Program-made: the position numbers and the translations under genes
The notes under the pieces: model-generated
Seen by the model: only the letters and a program-made list of their open reading frames with translations
Told to the model about the DNA's origin: nothing
Databases searched by the model: none
DNA from: Mucilaginibacter ginkgonis
GTDB taxonomy: Bacteria; Bacteroidota; Bacteroidia; Sphingobacteriales; Sphingobacteriaceae
Assembly: GCF_009754905.2 (NCBI RefSeq)
Contig: NZ_CP066775.1
Location: 2,294,001-2,358,000, forward strand
Length of the DNA stretch: 64,000 nt
Direction of reading: 5' to 3'
In this document: piece by piece, positions 8,034 to 16,834 of the stretch
Layout: each line of letters starts with the position of its first letter
How positions within the stretch are numbered: the stretch's first letter is position 1

Positions 8034-8270
8034 ATGAAAGCGGAGAAAATGGTGATGCTTACCGGTAAAGAATACCAGGATATCAGAAGCAAAGTTGACG
8101 AAGGCCAGCCATGCATCTATAACATAGGCACAGAAAATAAGCCACAGATCATTAACGTGTTGAACGTTTATTTAGATACCGACCCGGATTTTACACGAAA
8201 CCCAAAAAACTTTGCCAAAGTAAGTGACGGCAAACAAGTGCAAGTAAAACTTGAATACGAAGAGAATTGA
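8034..8270 (+). CDS. Small hypothetical protein
   Basis: A 78-residue soluble protein with no signal peptide, transmembrane segment or motif I recognise. The sequence (MLTGKEYQDIRSKVDEGQPCIYNIGTENKP in two parts, then a charged C-terminus VQVKLEYEEN) has the balanced composition of a real small cytosolic protein. It sits alone on the plus strand between ftsK and the PspC-like gene and ends one base before the convergent stop. The start at 8034 (ATG AAA GCG) is the first ATG; methionines at codons 6 and 8 are alternatives. Confidence 0.6.
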   Translation: MKAEKMVMLTGKEYQDIRSKVDEGQPCIYNIGTENKPQIINVLNVYLDTDPDFTRNPKNFAKVSDGKQVQVKLEYEEN

Positions 8271-8492
8271 TTACTGATCTGTAATACGCGTGTGCACCCT
8301 TTTCACATAATTGCGTATATCTAATACAATGCCGGCAAAGAAATAAAATATCAGTGGAAAGCCCACCGCCAAAAAAGACGAGTAAATAAAAAACAGCCTT
8401 ATCTTTGAGATAGACACATTAAAGCGTTCGCCCAGGTAGGTGCAAACCCCAAAAGAGTACCGTTCAAAAAATGTAAGTATGCGCTGCAACAT
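8271..8492 (-). CDS. PspC-domain small membrane protein
   Basis: A 73-residue membrane protein with the PspC pattern: FERYSFGVCTYLGERF at 9-24, then KIRLFFIYSSFLAVG and a hydrophobic stretch FPLIFYFFAGIVL near 44-57. PspC proteins are inner-membrane components of phage-shock-type envelope stress responses, but many stand-alone copies in Bacteroidota have no shown function. It starts three bases after the DUF2851 stop on the same strand, so the pair is probably one transcript. No pspA or pspB neighbour is present. Confidence 0.75.
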   Translation of the reverse strand: MLQRILTFFERYSFGVCTYLGERFNVSISKIRLFFIYSSFLAVGFPLIFYFFAGIVLDIRNYVKRVHTRITDQ

Positions 8493-8495
8493 GCT

Positions 8496-9779
8496 TTACA
8501 AATTTAATATTTTATTACCGATGGCGCAATTTAGGCACCGCTTGTAATTGCAATAGTTATTTTTTAGTTCGAGCAAGGCCTGAGATTCAAAGGCGCTCTT
8601 GCTTTTTACACCCAAATCTGCAAATCCCTGGACGATAGAATTATGTTCAGCCGGCAAGGCTTCTAACAACGCCATGCTTCTATCGGCGTACTTTTCCTGC
8701 CCGGTTTGCTTACCATAAGCGAACAAAAACAAAGCCAAAGTATTGAGTAGCAGATTATTTACAGATTCCGCGCCCATCGTTTTAGAAACTGGTGCGGCTT
8801 CTGCATCAAATTTGTAATGCGTTTCCCAATAAGAATTTACCTTGATATCCGCGAAAAGGTCACGTAATGCGTTTACATCGGTAACGTCAAGAATCTTAGA
8901 AAACAGGTGGTTCGATCTGATGACCAAAGCTGCAAATTGTGCCAGCCTGATAGTTGGGAAATTTAGCGGCCGCAAGCGCATAAACTTCCAGGCGTACTTA
9001 TCACCCGGCTGCAAGGTGTATTTAGCTCTAAGGAACTGATACTCGGCTTTTAATTTATTTGGGTAATCATCTTCAAAATCATCTTCCAGGAAACCTGCCT
9101 GCCCAAAGAGTAACGCCTCTATCTGCAGAGGGTTGTTTTTGTGTTTGGCCAAGATTATCTGGGGAACAGATTTAGCCATCATCTCGAATGGCAACGCGTT
9201 TATTTTAAAACCAAAGTTGGCCGCCAGATATTGGTAAAAGGTTTCTTCCCAATCGCCGCGGTTTTGGTGCAAGGCGTTGGCAATACCGTAAGCCCGCTTT
9301 TCCAGCCGCTCTATTTGTAGCCTTGTGATCCAATTTCGAATGGTAAGATCATCTACCCTGTGGATACTATTTTCACATGGGATAAATTGCGCCCTGCCAT
9401 ATACCAGGCCATGAAAGCGGCTGTATAATTCTGCAGGTATGCGGTGCTCTAATTCTAAAGCCGGTATCTCAATACCATCTGTGCGGTAAACCGTTGCGTC
9501 GTTTCTAAAAACAACGTGCAAAATAACGTTGTCATAAGCTTTATCAACCTGGTGGTTGTGCTTTTGCCAGTCTGAAGCGGCAACATGTATCTCGACATTG
9601 CCCGCCCATACGGTGTCCCCAATTTTTATCCGTGCTTGCTGAAAGTCGGGACCCGAATGGCTGTTTTGCATCCCCGGACTAAGCACATCTATCAGCTCAC
9701 CGTTTGTGGTACGCAGCTCGGTACGATCGTACAACCTGAACTTCCAGACATGGTATAAAAAATCTTCGGTGAATAGCAT
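8496..9779 (-). CDS. DUF2851 family protein
   Basis: A 427-residue cytosolic protein of the Bacteroidota family DUF2851; function unknown. Family marks are MLFTEDFLYHVWKFRLYD at the start, the block SPGMQNSHSGPDFQQARIKI, and GNVEIHVAASDWQKHNHQ. The C-terminus ends with a cysteine-containing tail (YCNYKRCLNCAIGNKIL) that could bind metal. The frame stays open 18 codons further upstream, but those codons lie in a GTCAT-type intergenic repeat. The family-like start MLFTED at 9779 is therefore preferred. The PspC-like gene follows three bases downstream. Confidence 0.85.
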   Translation of the reverse strand: MLFTEDFLYHVWKFRLYDRTELRTTNGELIDVLSPGMQNSHSGPDFQQARIKIGDTVWAGNVEIHVAASDWQKHNHQVDKAYDNVILHVVFRNDATVYRTDGIEIPALELEHRIPAELYSRFHGLVYGRAQFIPCENSIHRVDDLTIRNWITRLQIERLEKRAYGIANALHQNRGDWEETFYQYLAANFGFKINALPFEMMAKSVPQIILAKHKNNPLQIEALLFGQAGFLEDDFEDDYPNKLKAEYQFLRAKYTLQPGDKYAWKFMRLRPLNFPTIRLAQFAALVIRSNHLFSKILDVTDVNALRDLFADIKVNSYWETHYKFDAEAAPVSKTMGAESVNNLLLNTLALFLFAYGKQTGQEKYADRSMALLEALPAEHNSIVQGFADLGVKSKSAFESQALLELKNNYCNYKRCLNCAIGNKILNL

Positions 9780-9800
9780 TTTCTTACTTTTCAAACTATT

Positions 9801-9877
9801 GTCATATCGAGCGAAGCGAGATATCTTCTTCAAGGGGAAGGATAAGAAGATTTCTCCTCATGCCTCGTCGAAATGAC
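9801..9877. repeat. GTCAT...ATGAC palindromic intergenic repeat, copy 1
   Basis: The element begins GTCATATCGAGCGAAGCGAG and ends CCTCGTCGAAATGAC, so its ends are inverted. It lies between the BSP-type peptidase gene and the DUF2851 gene, both on the minus strand. It is one of six related elements in the window (see 11823, 26233, 41077, 55794, 58969). Confidence 0.75.
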
Positions 9878-9893
9878 ATTTTAAAAGTTAAAC

Positions 9894-10556
9894 CTATAAC
9901 CCCGGATCTGCCACATATTCCTTCCAAAGGTCATCAAGCGACTTGCCGGTTATGTCTTTCCAGGTATCGGCGGTATAAGTATGGTCGCGCAGGCTCTTAT
10001 CCAACTTCTTTACAATGTTCTTCTTCTCGTGCATCTCTATCCATGCCAGGAAACGTGCGGTTCGACGGTAGCTGTCGGTATAGTTCTGGCCTGCTGCATA
10101 GGGCGGTAAAGACCAGTTTGCTGCCGCGTTATTTACACCAAATTTATAGCGTGCATAGTCTGCGATACCTTCTGTGAGCCAGCCCGGGCCAACGCTTTCT
10201 TTATAGTCCTGAACAATGTGCATCACCTCATGTGTAACCACATCGATATCTTCGGGGTGTTTATGGAACCAGGCAGCACTGATGCGCACGTGCGCGTTAT
10301 CTGTGGCGGCCACGCCTTTATAAGCTGTATCTACAAGCATGTAAACCTGCTTTGCTGTCTTGCGGTTATACTCCTTTGCCAGCAGCGGATACACCTTGAA
10401 AAAAGTGGTAATGAGTTTACTTTTTAACGTCTTATCCAGGGCCGGGTCGTTATTTGTAAATACCAGGGTGTAACCGTCATTGCGGAAGATTTCAAATCCC
10501 TGTGCGAAACCTCGTACACTTAAAAACAGCAGTAAAATAAACAACCTGAATTTCAT
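9894..10556 (-). CDS. Secreted basic secretory protein-family metallopeptidase
   Basis: Secreted putative zinc peptidase, 220 residues. It belongs to the plant and bacterial basic secretory protein (BSP) family. A signal peptide (1-19, ending RGFAQ) precedes the catalytic pattern THEVMHIVQ (H109, E110, H113), followed by GWLTEGIADYARY (about 125-138), where the second EG block supplies the third ligand in this family. The C-terminal half (YRRTARFLAWIEM, then DDLWKEYVADPGL) also fits. It is transcribed alone on the minus strand, divergent from the ArgE-like gene. Substrate is unknown; the plant relatives are linked to defence, which tells little here. Confidence 0.85.
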   Translation of the reverse strand: MKFRLFILLLFLSVRGFAQGFEIFRNDGYTLVFTNNDPALDKTLKSKLITTFFKVYPLLAKEYNRKTAKQVYMLVDTAYKGVAATDNAHVRISAAWFHKHPEDIDVVTHEVMHIVQDYKESVGPGWLTEGIADYARYKFGVNNAAANWSLPPYAAGQNYTDSYRRTARFLAWIEMHEKKNIVKKLDKSLRDHTYTADTWKDITGKSLDDLWKEYVADPGL

Positions 10557-10608
10557 ATTGCCAAAATAGCGATTTATGCGGCAACGCGCGTTTTTAAAAA
10601 TTAACCTT

Positions 10609-10616
10609 TAACTTTG
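10609..10616 (+). promoter_or_regulatory. -7 box TAACTTTG for the ArgE-like gene
   Basis: Exact TAnnTTTG, 28 bases before the ATG at 10645. The -33 region has only a T-run near 10591, without the usual TTTG. Confidence 0.45.
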
Positions 10617-10644
10617 ACCAATCTACCTAAAAGGACTTCTATTT

Positions 10645-11709
10645 ATGCCATCTAAGGACACGCTGTTTGCCGATGCTCTTCAACTTTTGCAGCGCCTCAT
10701 CGCTACACAATCATTCAGCCGCGAAGAAGATAAAACAGCAGATATTGTCAACGATTTCCTGGTGCAGCGCGGTGTAAAAACCCACCGAAAGATGAACAAC
10801 ATCTGGGCTTGGAACGTGCATTTCGATGAATCTAAACCCACAATTCTGCTTAACTCGCACCACGATACAGTTAAACCCAACCCCGGATATACCCGCGACC
10901 CTTACGACGCAAAAATTGAAGACGGTAAGCTGTTTGGCTTAGGCAGCAACGACGCAGGCGGCTGCCTGGTGTCGCTGATTGCCACGTTCCTGTACTTTTA
11001 CGACAAGCAAGACCTGAAATATAATTTTTGTCTTGCAGCGACGGCAGAGGAAGAAATTTCGGGCGTAAACGGTTTGGAACTCATTATCCCCGACCTGGGT
11101 AAATTGAACTTTGGCATTGTTGGCGAACCTACCTTAATGCAACTGGCCATTGCCGAAAAGGGTTTAATGGTATTGGATTGCACAGCTCATGGCCGCGCAG
11201 GCCATGCGGCCCGTGAGGAAGGTGACAATGCCATCTACAAAGCGCTGACAGATATCGAGTGGTTCCGCACGTTCAAGTTTCCAAAAGAGTCGCAAGTGTT
11301 TGGCCCGGTGAAAATGTCTGTTACCATCATCAATGCCGGCTCGCAGCATAACGTTGTACCGGCCGAATGTGTGTTTACCGTTGATGTGCGCGTAACTGAT
11401 GCTTACCGAAACGAAGAAGTTCTAGAGATCATCCGCCGGCATGTAAGCTGCGATGTTAAACCGCGCTCAATACGTTTAAAGCCATCATCAATTGACAAAG
11501 AGCACCCGATAGTTCAGGCAGGTATCGCTTTGGGAAGAACTACTTACGGCTCGCCTACCACTTCCGACCAGTCGCTTTTAGACATACCGTCATTAAAGGT
11601 TGGCCCCGGTGATTCGGCACGCTCCCACACAGCCGACGAATTTATTTATGTAAACGAGATACAAGAGGGTATTGATCTATATATTCAGATGCTGGAGCAG
11701 ATCGTTTAA
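10645..11709 (+). CDS. M20-family metallo-hydrolase, ArgE-like acetylornithine/acetylcitrulline deacetylase
   Basis: Cytosolic two-zinc amidohydrolase of 354 residues, the size of the Bacteroidota arginine-pathway deacetylase. Active-site marks are SHHDTVKP (71-78), GSNDAGG (100-106, bridging D103), the base pair AEEEISG (134-140), GEPT (160-163), and a late histidine in ARSHTADEF (about 330). In several Bacteroidota arginine is made through N-acylated intermediates (acetyl- or succinylcitrulline), and this enzyme removes the acyl group. argH lies 6 kb away, on the other strand, so there is no arg operon here. A dipeptidase of the same fold cannot be excluded. Confidence 0.75.
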   Translation: MPSKDTLFADALQLLQRLIATQSFSREEDKTADIVNDFLVQRGVKTHRKMNNIWAWNVHFDESKPTILLNSHHDTVKPNPGYTRDPYDAKIEDGKLFGLGSNDAGGCLVSLIATFLYFYDKQDLKYNFCLAATAEEEISGVNGLELIIPDLGKLNFGIVGEPTLMQLAIAEKGLMVLDCTAHGRAGHAAREEGDNAIYKALTDIEWFRTFKFPKESQVFGPVKMSVTIINAGSQHNVVPAECVFTVDVRVTDAYRNEEVLEIIRRHVSCDVKPRSIRLKPSSIDKEHPIVQAGIALGRTTYGSPTTSDQSLLDIPSLKVGPGDSARSHTADEFIYVNEIQEGIDLYIQMLEQIV

Positions 11710-11774
11710 GGCCTCATCGGATTATAATTAAAGCACAGAAAGTTTTTTTTAACTCTGCATTACCTCTCCCCCAG

Positions 11775-11793
11775 CCCTCTCCGAAGGAGAGGG
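11775..11793. terminator. Hairpin CCCTCTCC-GAA-GGAGAGGG between convergent genes
   Basis: Perfect eight-base stem with a three-base loop, embedded in the phrase CCCCAGCCCTCTCC. It lies between the ends of the ArgE-like and Fpg/Nei genes. A related hairpin sits at 53483-53503, also between convergent genes. It lacks a strong T-run, so a terminator role is inferred from position; it may simply be a dispersed repeat. Confidence 0.5.
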
Positions 11794-11822
11794 AGCTGGA
11801 TGTACCAATCAATATCCAAATC

Positions 11823-11894
11823 GTCATCTCGAACGAAGTGAGAGATCTTCTGCGATTGAATTAGGAGATTTTGGTAGCGCATTTTCAGAATGAC
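11823..11894. repeat. GTCAT...ATGAC palindromic intergenic repeat, copy 2
   Basis: Starts GTCATCTCGAACGAAGTGAG and ends CAGAATGAC. It lies in the convergent gap between the ArgE-like and Fpg/Nei genes, next to the hairpin at 11775. Confidence 0.7.
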
Positions 11895-11909
11895 AACTTT
11901 GTGCGCGGC

Positions 11910-12680
11910 CTATTTATATAACTCCTGCCCTTCTGTATAGTAAGTTTTCCGGGAACCCTTTTCGACCAGTATTTTTTCGCCTTTGTCGGTTTCACCCTTA
12001 CGGGTATGATGCACCTTTAAGAAATCGCGCACCTCGCCGCTGATGATATCAGGCTTGGATTTGGTGATTTGTTTTTCGGCATCTTCCAGCACTTTCTTGA
12101 CTGATTTCGCCAGCACCTTCACCTTGTCGGCGGGTATTTTATTAGCGACAGACATCGGCGAGATGCCGGCATCGTAAAGTATTTCATCCGCATACGCGTT
12201 ACCAATACCGCGAATAAATTTTTGGTCGAGGAGTACGTTCTTGATTGCCGACTTTTTTTTCCCAAGACTATCTTGCCACCACTTAGGTGTCACTGCTTTA
12301 TCGAACGCGTCGGGCGCTTTACTTTCCTCCGGGTCAAGCGTTGGGTTAGCCGCGCCCTGCCAGTCGGTTAGCGCAAGCCCCTCTCCCCCTTTAAAGATCA
12401 TTTCTACAACTGTATACTTTTGTTCATTCTTTCCGTCGAACCGAAACAATTGGCCGTGCAGCATCAAATGCAAACCCAGCGTGTGCTCGTCGAAATCGAA
12501 AAATAGTTCCTTCCCATCCCGGTAAACCTTTTTTAGTTTTTGGCCATGTAACGCTTTTGCAAACTCTGCATTTGGCGTTTTTGCTTTTTTACTGTTTACA
12601 GTAATTCTCTCCAGCGTTTTACCGCCAAGCTTCTTATCAAGATTGCGTGCAAATACCTGCAGGTCTGGTAATTCAGGCAT
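11910..12680 (-). CDS. Fpg/Nei-family DNA glycosylase lacking the zinc-finger cysteines
   Basis: Base-excision DNA glycosylase/AP lyase, 256 residues. The start must be the ATG complement at 12678-12680, because Fpg/Nei enzymes use the proline after Met1 as nucleophile and this start gives MPELPDLQ with E3. Other marks are LGLHLMLHGQLFRF (about 70-83), KFIRGIGNAYADEILYDAGI (the helix-two-turns-helix) and SGEVRDFLKVH. The C-terminal finger (GSRKTYYTEGQ) keeps the arginine and fold pattern but has none of the four zinc cysteines, as in zincless Nei-like enzymes. Its upstream neighbour, the DUF2723 gene, ends 27 bases before it, so it may be transcribed from there. Confidence 0.85.
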   Translation of the reverse strand: MPELPDLQVFARNLDKKLGGKTLERITVNSKKAKTPNAEFAKALHGQKLKKVYRDGKELFFDFDEHTLGLHLMLHGQLFRFDGKNEQKYTVVEMIFKGGEGLALTDWQGAANPTLDPEESKAPDAFDKAVTPKWWQDSLGKKKSAIKNVLLDQKFIRGIGNAYADEILYDAGISPMSVANKIPADKVKVLAKSVKKVLEDAEKQITKSKPDIISGEVRDFLKVHHTRKGETDKGEKILVEKGSRKTYYTEGQELYK

Positions 12681-12707
12681 GATTATATTTTTAAGCACAA
12701 CAAGCTA

Positions 12708-15700
12708 TTAGTTTAATTGCTTGCTCAAAACAGAAGAAAACTTAGTCTCGTAATCTTTGAGACCGGCGGTGAGCATATTACTTAATGCTATCTGGCTAGC
12801 CACTTTTGTGGAGTTAGCCATGGCATTGATCAGCGAGACACCCATCTGTACATCACGCACACTTATGGTATCGGCATCTTTTTGTAGCTGGCGGTAATTG
12901 TAATCCAGCTGGTCTTTCACATACGCCATAACCCTGTTCACGTATTTGTTGCCTAATTGGACATCCTGTAAGTGATAGGCGCTGTCCGCTACATAATATT
13001 GCCGCACGGCAACGTTCATATCAGCAGTAATATCAGGGGTACTGTCATCCAGTTTATGCAAAGCTTTCACAGCCATGGCGGTATGACCTTCGGCCGCCAG
13101 TGAATTAGCCAGCGAGGTAAAGTTTGCGGTGATCATTGGGTAAAATAATTGTACTGTTTGACTATCGAGGTAGCTGGCATTTTTCATATTGCCCCATTTG
13201 TATTTGTTCACCATGTTATCGTACATCACCAAACTATTTATCTTTTCTTCATCCGGCTCGGCTGAGGGCTTGAACGGCAGCAAGCGATAAATTTGCCCTT
13301 CTTTATACATATATTTGTGCAGACCTATCACATCTTCGTCGGGCATAGATTCTGCAAAGCATATGGGGCGTTTCCAATTATTGTGTACCATAATGTCTAA
13401 TAACGCCAGGTTTCCTTTAGTCAGGTAATTTGCAGGCAGTTTCCACTCCATCACGTCTGCAACACGGCTTTCCTGCTCCTGCGTAACCACATGATTTGCT
13501 ATAACAGCTTGCTTATTTACTGTAAGTTTAAAGTTCTTAGTCGGCAGGTAATTTTCACTGCTACCATCAGGGTATTGGGCCTTTGCACGCGGGTCGTCTG
13601 AAGTGATGAAATCAAACACTTCTTTTATCTCTACCGAGTCGGGAAGTTTAGCATCGCTAAAGCGGATGATGTCGCGGGTACCATCTTTGTATTTTTCATA
13701 GGGCATAGTTATCGGCGCGGCAGCAGCTTCATTAATGGCCGACTGCATCTGGCGGATATTCCAGTCGCCGGTAAACAGGCTTAAGTTGATGATCCTCACG
13801 TCCGGCCGCACATTTTCTACTTCCTGTATATACCATAGCGGATAGGTCTCGTTATCGGCATAAGTAAAAAGTATGGCGTTCTTGGGGCATGAAATCAGGT
13901 AATTATACGCCAGATCATGCGGCACTTTCTTTGTAGATCTGTTGTGCCCCGGCCATTCTTTTACTGCCACTAAAACAGGAACCAGCAGCATACAAATGGC
14001 GATAGAGCCATACGAAGCAATCCTTGCTGTAAGCCTTCGCCGTAGCACATCGGCAATAGCTAAAACACCTAAACCTATCCATATGCCAAAAGCGTAAAAA
14101 GAACCCACGTAAGAATAATCGCGTTCGCGGGGCTGCACATTATATTGATTTACATATAGCACAATCGCTATGCCCATAAAGAAAAACATTACCAACAGCA
14201 CCAGCGCGTGTTTCTTATCCTTGCGGAAATGATAAACCATACCCAGCAGTCCGATTATGAGCGGCAATGCGTATAGCGGGGCGTAGGTGATGCTGTGGGT
14301 AATGGCGTTAGGCAGTTGTTTGCCGTGGTCAAACCATCCCGACGTCCAGTTGCCATTGATCATTCGTGTACTGGTCTGGCCGTCGGCATCATTGTACCGG
14401 CCGGTAAAATTCCACATAAAGTACCTGAAATACATTTGGTATACCTGCCAGCTAAACAACCATTTCATGTTGTCTGCAAACGTTGGCGATTGGCCATCTG
14501 CAAGGTGAAGCCAGTCTTTATAAAAAGCAACATCGGGGGCGTCACTGCTGAAGATGCGTGGAAGAATTGTGTTATGATCGTAAACCAACTCTTGTTTTTT
14601 ACCGATCATTTCATATTTACTGTCTCCTTTGCGATAAAGGCTGATGCCATCTTTTTGATCGATAGGCTTGGCGTCAAAATACTCACCGTAGATAAGTGGT
14701 GGGGCAACATATTGAATGCGGCTTAAATATTCCTGCAGCGCGAACGCGTTATCGGGATGGTAATTATCCAGGTTGGTATTGGCATGCGCCCTTATCGGGA
14801 TCATGGTAAAAGAGCTATAACCAAAGAAAATGAACAGTATGCAAAGCAAAGCCAGGTTAAGTGCCGGTTTATGTTTTCTAATACTGTAGCTGATGCCCCA
14901 AACTATTACACCGATTAATGCAGCCAGAAAAATAATGGCCCCCAGGTTGAACGGCAGGCCCAGGTTATTGACCGTAAACAGATCGAAATACGCCATCATT
15001 TTAACTGAGTACTGGATTACGCCAAATTGTAAGAAGGCCAGCAAGGCAACGCCAAGCAAAAACATCAAAAATGTTTTCATGGGGGTTACTTGTTTACTGC
15101 GGCGGAAGTAGTAAATAAGCGTTAACCCCGGGATGGTCAATAAATTTAATAAATGTATGCCGATGGATAATCCCATTACATAAGCGATGAGCACCAGCCA
15201 ACGGTCGGCGCCAGGTAGATCAGCATTTGCTTCCCATTTGAGTGCCGCCCAAAAAACAACGGCTGTGCAAAGCATCGCCGGCGAAAATACTACCGTCTCC
15301 ACTGCCGAAAACCAAAATGTATCAGTATAAATAAAACCTAAAGCGCCTACCAAGGCAGCACCCATAATAAGTACAGTTTGAGCTGGGTTGGGCTTTTCAC
15401 CGCGTTTTACCAGCAGCTTTTTAGCCAGCATGCTTATAGTCCAAAACATAAACATGATTGCAGCGCTGCTGGCCATCGCAGAGCTTACATTAGTGAAATA
15501 AGCAACCTTTGCACGGTCGCCAAATGACAGCAATGAGAACGCTTTGCCTAGCATAGCGAACATAGGGTAACCAGGCTGATGCGATACCTGTAAGCGGTAC
15601 GCGCATGAAATAAATTCGCCGCAATCCCAAAAGCTTACAGATGGCTCCAGGGTTAATACATAAGTTACGGCAGCGGTTGCGAAGCAAACCCAGCCTAGCA

Positions 15701-15725
15701 AGTTGTTAATGTTCTTGTACGCCAT
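12708..15725 (-). CDS. DUF2723 / GT117-type membrane glycosyltransferase
   Basis: Large inner-membrane protein of 1005 residues. The first 590 or so residues hold about eleven hydrophobic segments with the family opening VSFWDCGEFISCAYRLQVSHQPGYP near 30-54 (in two parts: SVSFWDCGEFI, then QVSHQPGYPMFAMLGK). The aspartate/glutamate pair in the first loop resembles the catalytic region of protein O-mannosyltransferase-like GT-C enzymes. The remaining 400 residues are soluble and end in tetratricopeptide-like helices. Current databases group this family with glycosyltransferase family 117, tied to general protein O-glycosylation in Bacteroidota. That role is family knowledge, not shown here. 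Confidence 0.85.
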   Translation of the reverse strand: MAYKNINNLLGWVCFATAAVTYVLTLEPSVSFWDCGEFISCAYRLQVSHQPGYPMFAMLGKAFSLLSFGDRAKVAYFTNVSSAMASSAAIMFMFWTISMLAKKLLVKRGEKPNPAQTVLIMGAALVGALGFIYTDTFWFSAVETVVFSPAMLCTAVVFWAALKWEANADLPGADRWLVLIAYVMGLSIGIHLLNLLTIPGLTLIYYFRRSKQVTPMKTFLMFLLGVALLAFLQFGVIQYSVKMMAYFDLFTVNNLGLPFNLGAIIFLAALIGVIVWGISYSIRKHKPALNLALLCILFIFFGYSSFTMIPIRAHANTNLDNYHPDNAFALQEYLSRIQYVAPPLIYGEYFDAKPIDQKDGISLYRKGDSKYEMIGKKQELVYDHNTILPRIFSSDAPDVAFYKDWLHLADGQSPTFADNMKWLFSWQVYQMYFRYFMWNFTGRYNDADGQTSTRMINGNWTSGWFDHGKQLPNAITHSITYAPLYALPLIIGLLGMVYHFRKDKKHALVLLVMFFFMGIAIVLYVNQYNVQPRERDYSYVGSFYAFGIWIGLGVLAIADVLRRRLTARIASYGSIAICMLLVPVLVAVKEWPGHNRSTKKVPHDLAYNYLISCPKNAILFTYADNETYPLWYIQEVENVRPDVRIINLSLFTGDWNIRQMQSAINEAAAAPITMPYEKYKDGTRDIIRFSDAKLPDSVEIKEVFDFITSDDPRAKAQYPDGSSENYLPTKNFKLTVNKQAVIANHVVTQEQESRVADVMEWKLPANYLTKGNLALLDIMVHNNWKRPICFAESMPDEDVIGLHKYMYKEGQIYRLLPFKPSAEPDEEKINSLVMYDNMVNKYKWGNMKNASYLDSQTVQLFYPMITANFTSLANSLAAEGHTAMAVKALHKLDDSTPDITADMNVAVRQYYVADSAYHLQDVQLGNKYVNRVMAYVKDQLDYNYRQLQKDADTISVRDVQMGVSLINAMANSTKVASQIALSNMLTAGLKDYETKFSSVLSKQLN

Positions 15726-15885
15726 TGTTGTAAAGGTGTTTCAGTTAATTGCGGTAAATATCTATTTAAAAGCGCCGGCTTAGTTTTGTAACTGTCTGTT
15801 TTAACACTATTTAACAAAGTTTAACATTGGACAGATGCCTCCTCGGGATGCTTAGTGACGGTTTGTTTTTCGTTACCTTAGCGCC

Positions 15886-16083
15886 ATGGACGGCACTAAC
15901 AGAAAAGACATCTACCCCGGGTTAGAGGTAAATATCATCTTAAAGAAAGATCAGCGCAGCGGCACACTCACAAATGGAATTGTGAAAGATCTGCTCACCA
16001 GCGCGCCATATCATTCGCGCGGAATAAAAGTCCGCCTCCAAGATGGGCAGGTTGGCCGTGTTGCAGAAATTGTTGAGGAATAG
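15886..16083 (+). CDS. YwbE family protein
   Basis: A 65-residue basic protein of the YwbE family, function unknown. The family pattern is clear: KDIYPGLEVNIILKKDQRSGTLTNG, read in two parts, followed by VKDLLTSAPYHSRGIKVRLQDGQVGRV. It appears to be a small beta-strand-rich domain. It lies just upstream of the DUF1345 gene (28 bases) and is probably co-transcribed with it. It is divergent from the DUF2723 gene. Confidence 0.9.
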   Translation: MDGTNRKDIYPGLEVNIILKKDQRSGTLTNGIVKDLLTSAPYHSRGIKVRLQDGQVGRVAEIVEE

Positions 16084-16111
16084 TGATGCGGATGACTATA
16101 TTAGCCACCGC

Positions 16112-16807
16112 ATGCCCCGGAAAACTGAAAAGCCAAGCCGCTTATTAAAACTCGACGTTCATTACAGGATACTTATTTCTCTGTTATGCGCGGCCATCGT
16201 CTTCTTCAGTATTTTTAAGACTGAGCTATCCGTCTCGTCTATAATATTGCTAACATGGATAGGCTTCGTAGTTAGTGCAATCGTAATGGACTGGCTTATT
16301 ATCTTTATGGCGCACCCGCAAGATTTTAAGCAGGTGAATACATTGGAAGATTCAAGCCGGACAATGATTTTTATTATTGTCATCGGGGCGGCTATAGTGA
16401 GCCTTTTTTCTATCATCTTCTTATTGAAATCAGAAAAAGGCTCGACGCCTCAAGAGGTTACCGGGCACGTTTTCCTGGTAATTGCTTCGGTATTGTCATC
16501 GTGGTGGTTGGTGCACACCATATTTGCCATCAGGTATGCCCATATTTATTATGACACCACCAATGATGACGACAGTAAAAAGCCATTCGGCGGACTAGAC
16601 TTTCCCGGTGGCGAAAAGTATCCGGATTTTATGGATTTTGTGTACTTCTCATTCGTGCTGGGCATGACTTTCCAGGTATCGGATGTAGAGATTTCTAACA
16701 GTCAGTTACGCAGATTGGCCTGGATACATGGCTTAATATCTTTCGCATTTAATACGGCAATAGTTGCATTAAGTATAAACGTTATATCCGGTCTCGTGGC
16801 GCACTAA
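16112..16807 (+). CDS. DUF1345 domain membrane protein
   Basis: Inner-membrane protein of about 231 residues with five hydrophobic segments (about 20-40, 45-65, 85-108, 120-142, 208-230). The DUF1345 pattern is WWLVHTIFAIRYAHIYYD, then FGGLDFPGGEKYPDFMDFVYFSFVLGMTFQVSD (in parts), and a C-terminal AFNTAIVALSINVISGL. The start at 16112 is chosen because the longer frame from 16043 would overlap YwbE and has no membrane-protein start character. Function is unknown; the segment PDFMDFVYFSFVLGMTFQ resembles a pore-like loop in small channels, but this is only a likeness. Confidence 0.85.
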   Translation: MPRKTEKPSRLLKLDVHYRILISLLCAAIVFFSIFKTELSVSSIILLTWIGFVVSAIVMDWLIIFMAHPQDFKQVNTLEDSSRTMIFIIVIGAAIVSLFSIIFLLKSEKGSTPQEVTGHVFLVIASVLSSWWLVHTIFAIRYAHIYYDTTNDDDSKKPFGGLDFPGGEKYPDFMDFVYFSFVLGMTFQVSDVEISNSQLRRLAWIHGLISFAFNTAIVALSINVISGLVAH

Positions 16808-16834
16808 TCACGATATTATCCTTTGATTACAATT

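Noticed and set aside
7880..8068. A 62-codon plus-strand frame overlapping the 8034 gene
   Set aside because: It overlaps the better gene in another frame and shows no family resemblance.
9780..9833. Extended N-terminus for the DUF2851 protein
   Set aside because: The added codons translate part of a dispersed intergenic repeat, so they are probably not coding.
14295..14726. A 143-codon plus-strand frame within the DUF2723 gene
   Set aside because: Antisense to a well-supported membrane protein; composition is that of a shadow frame.
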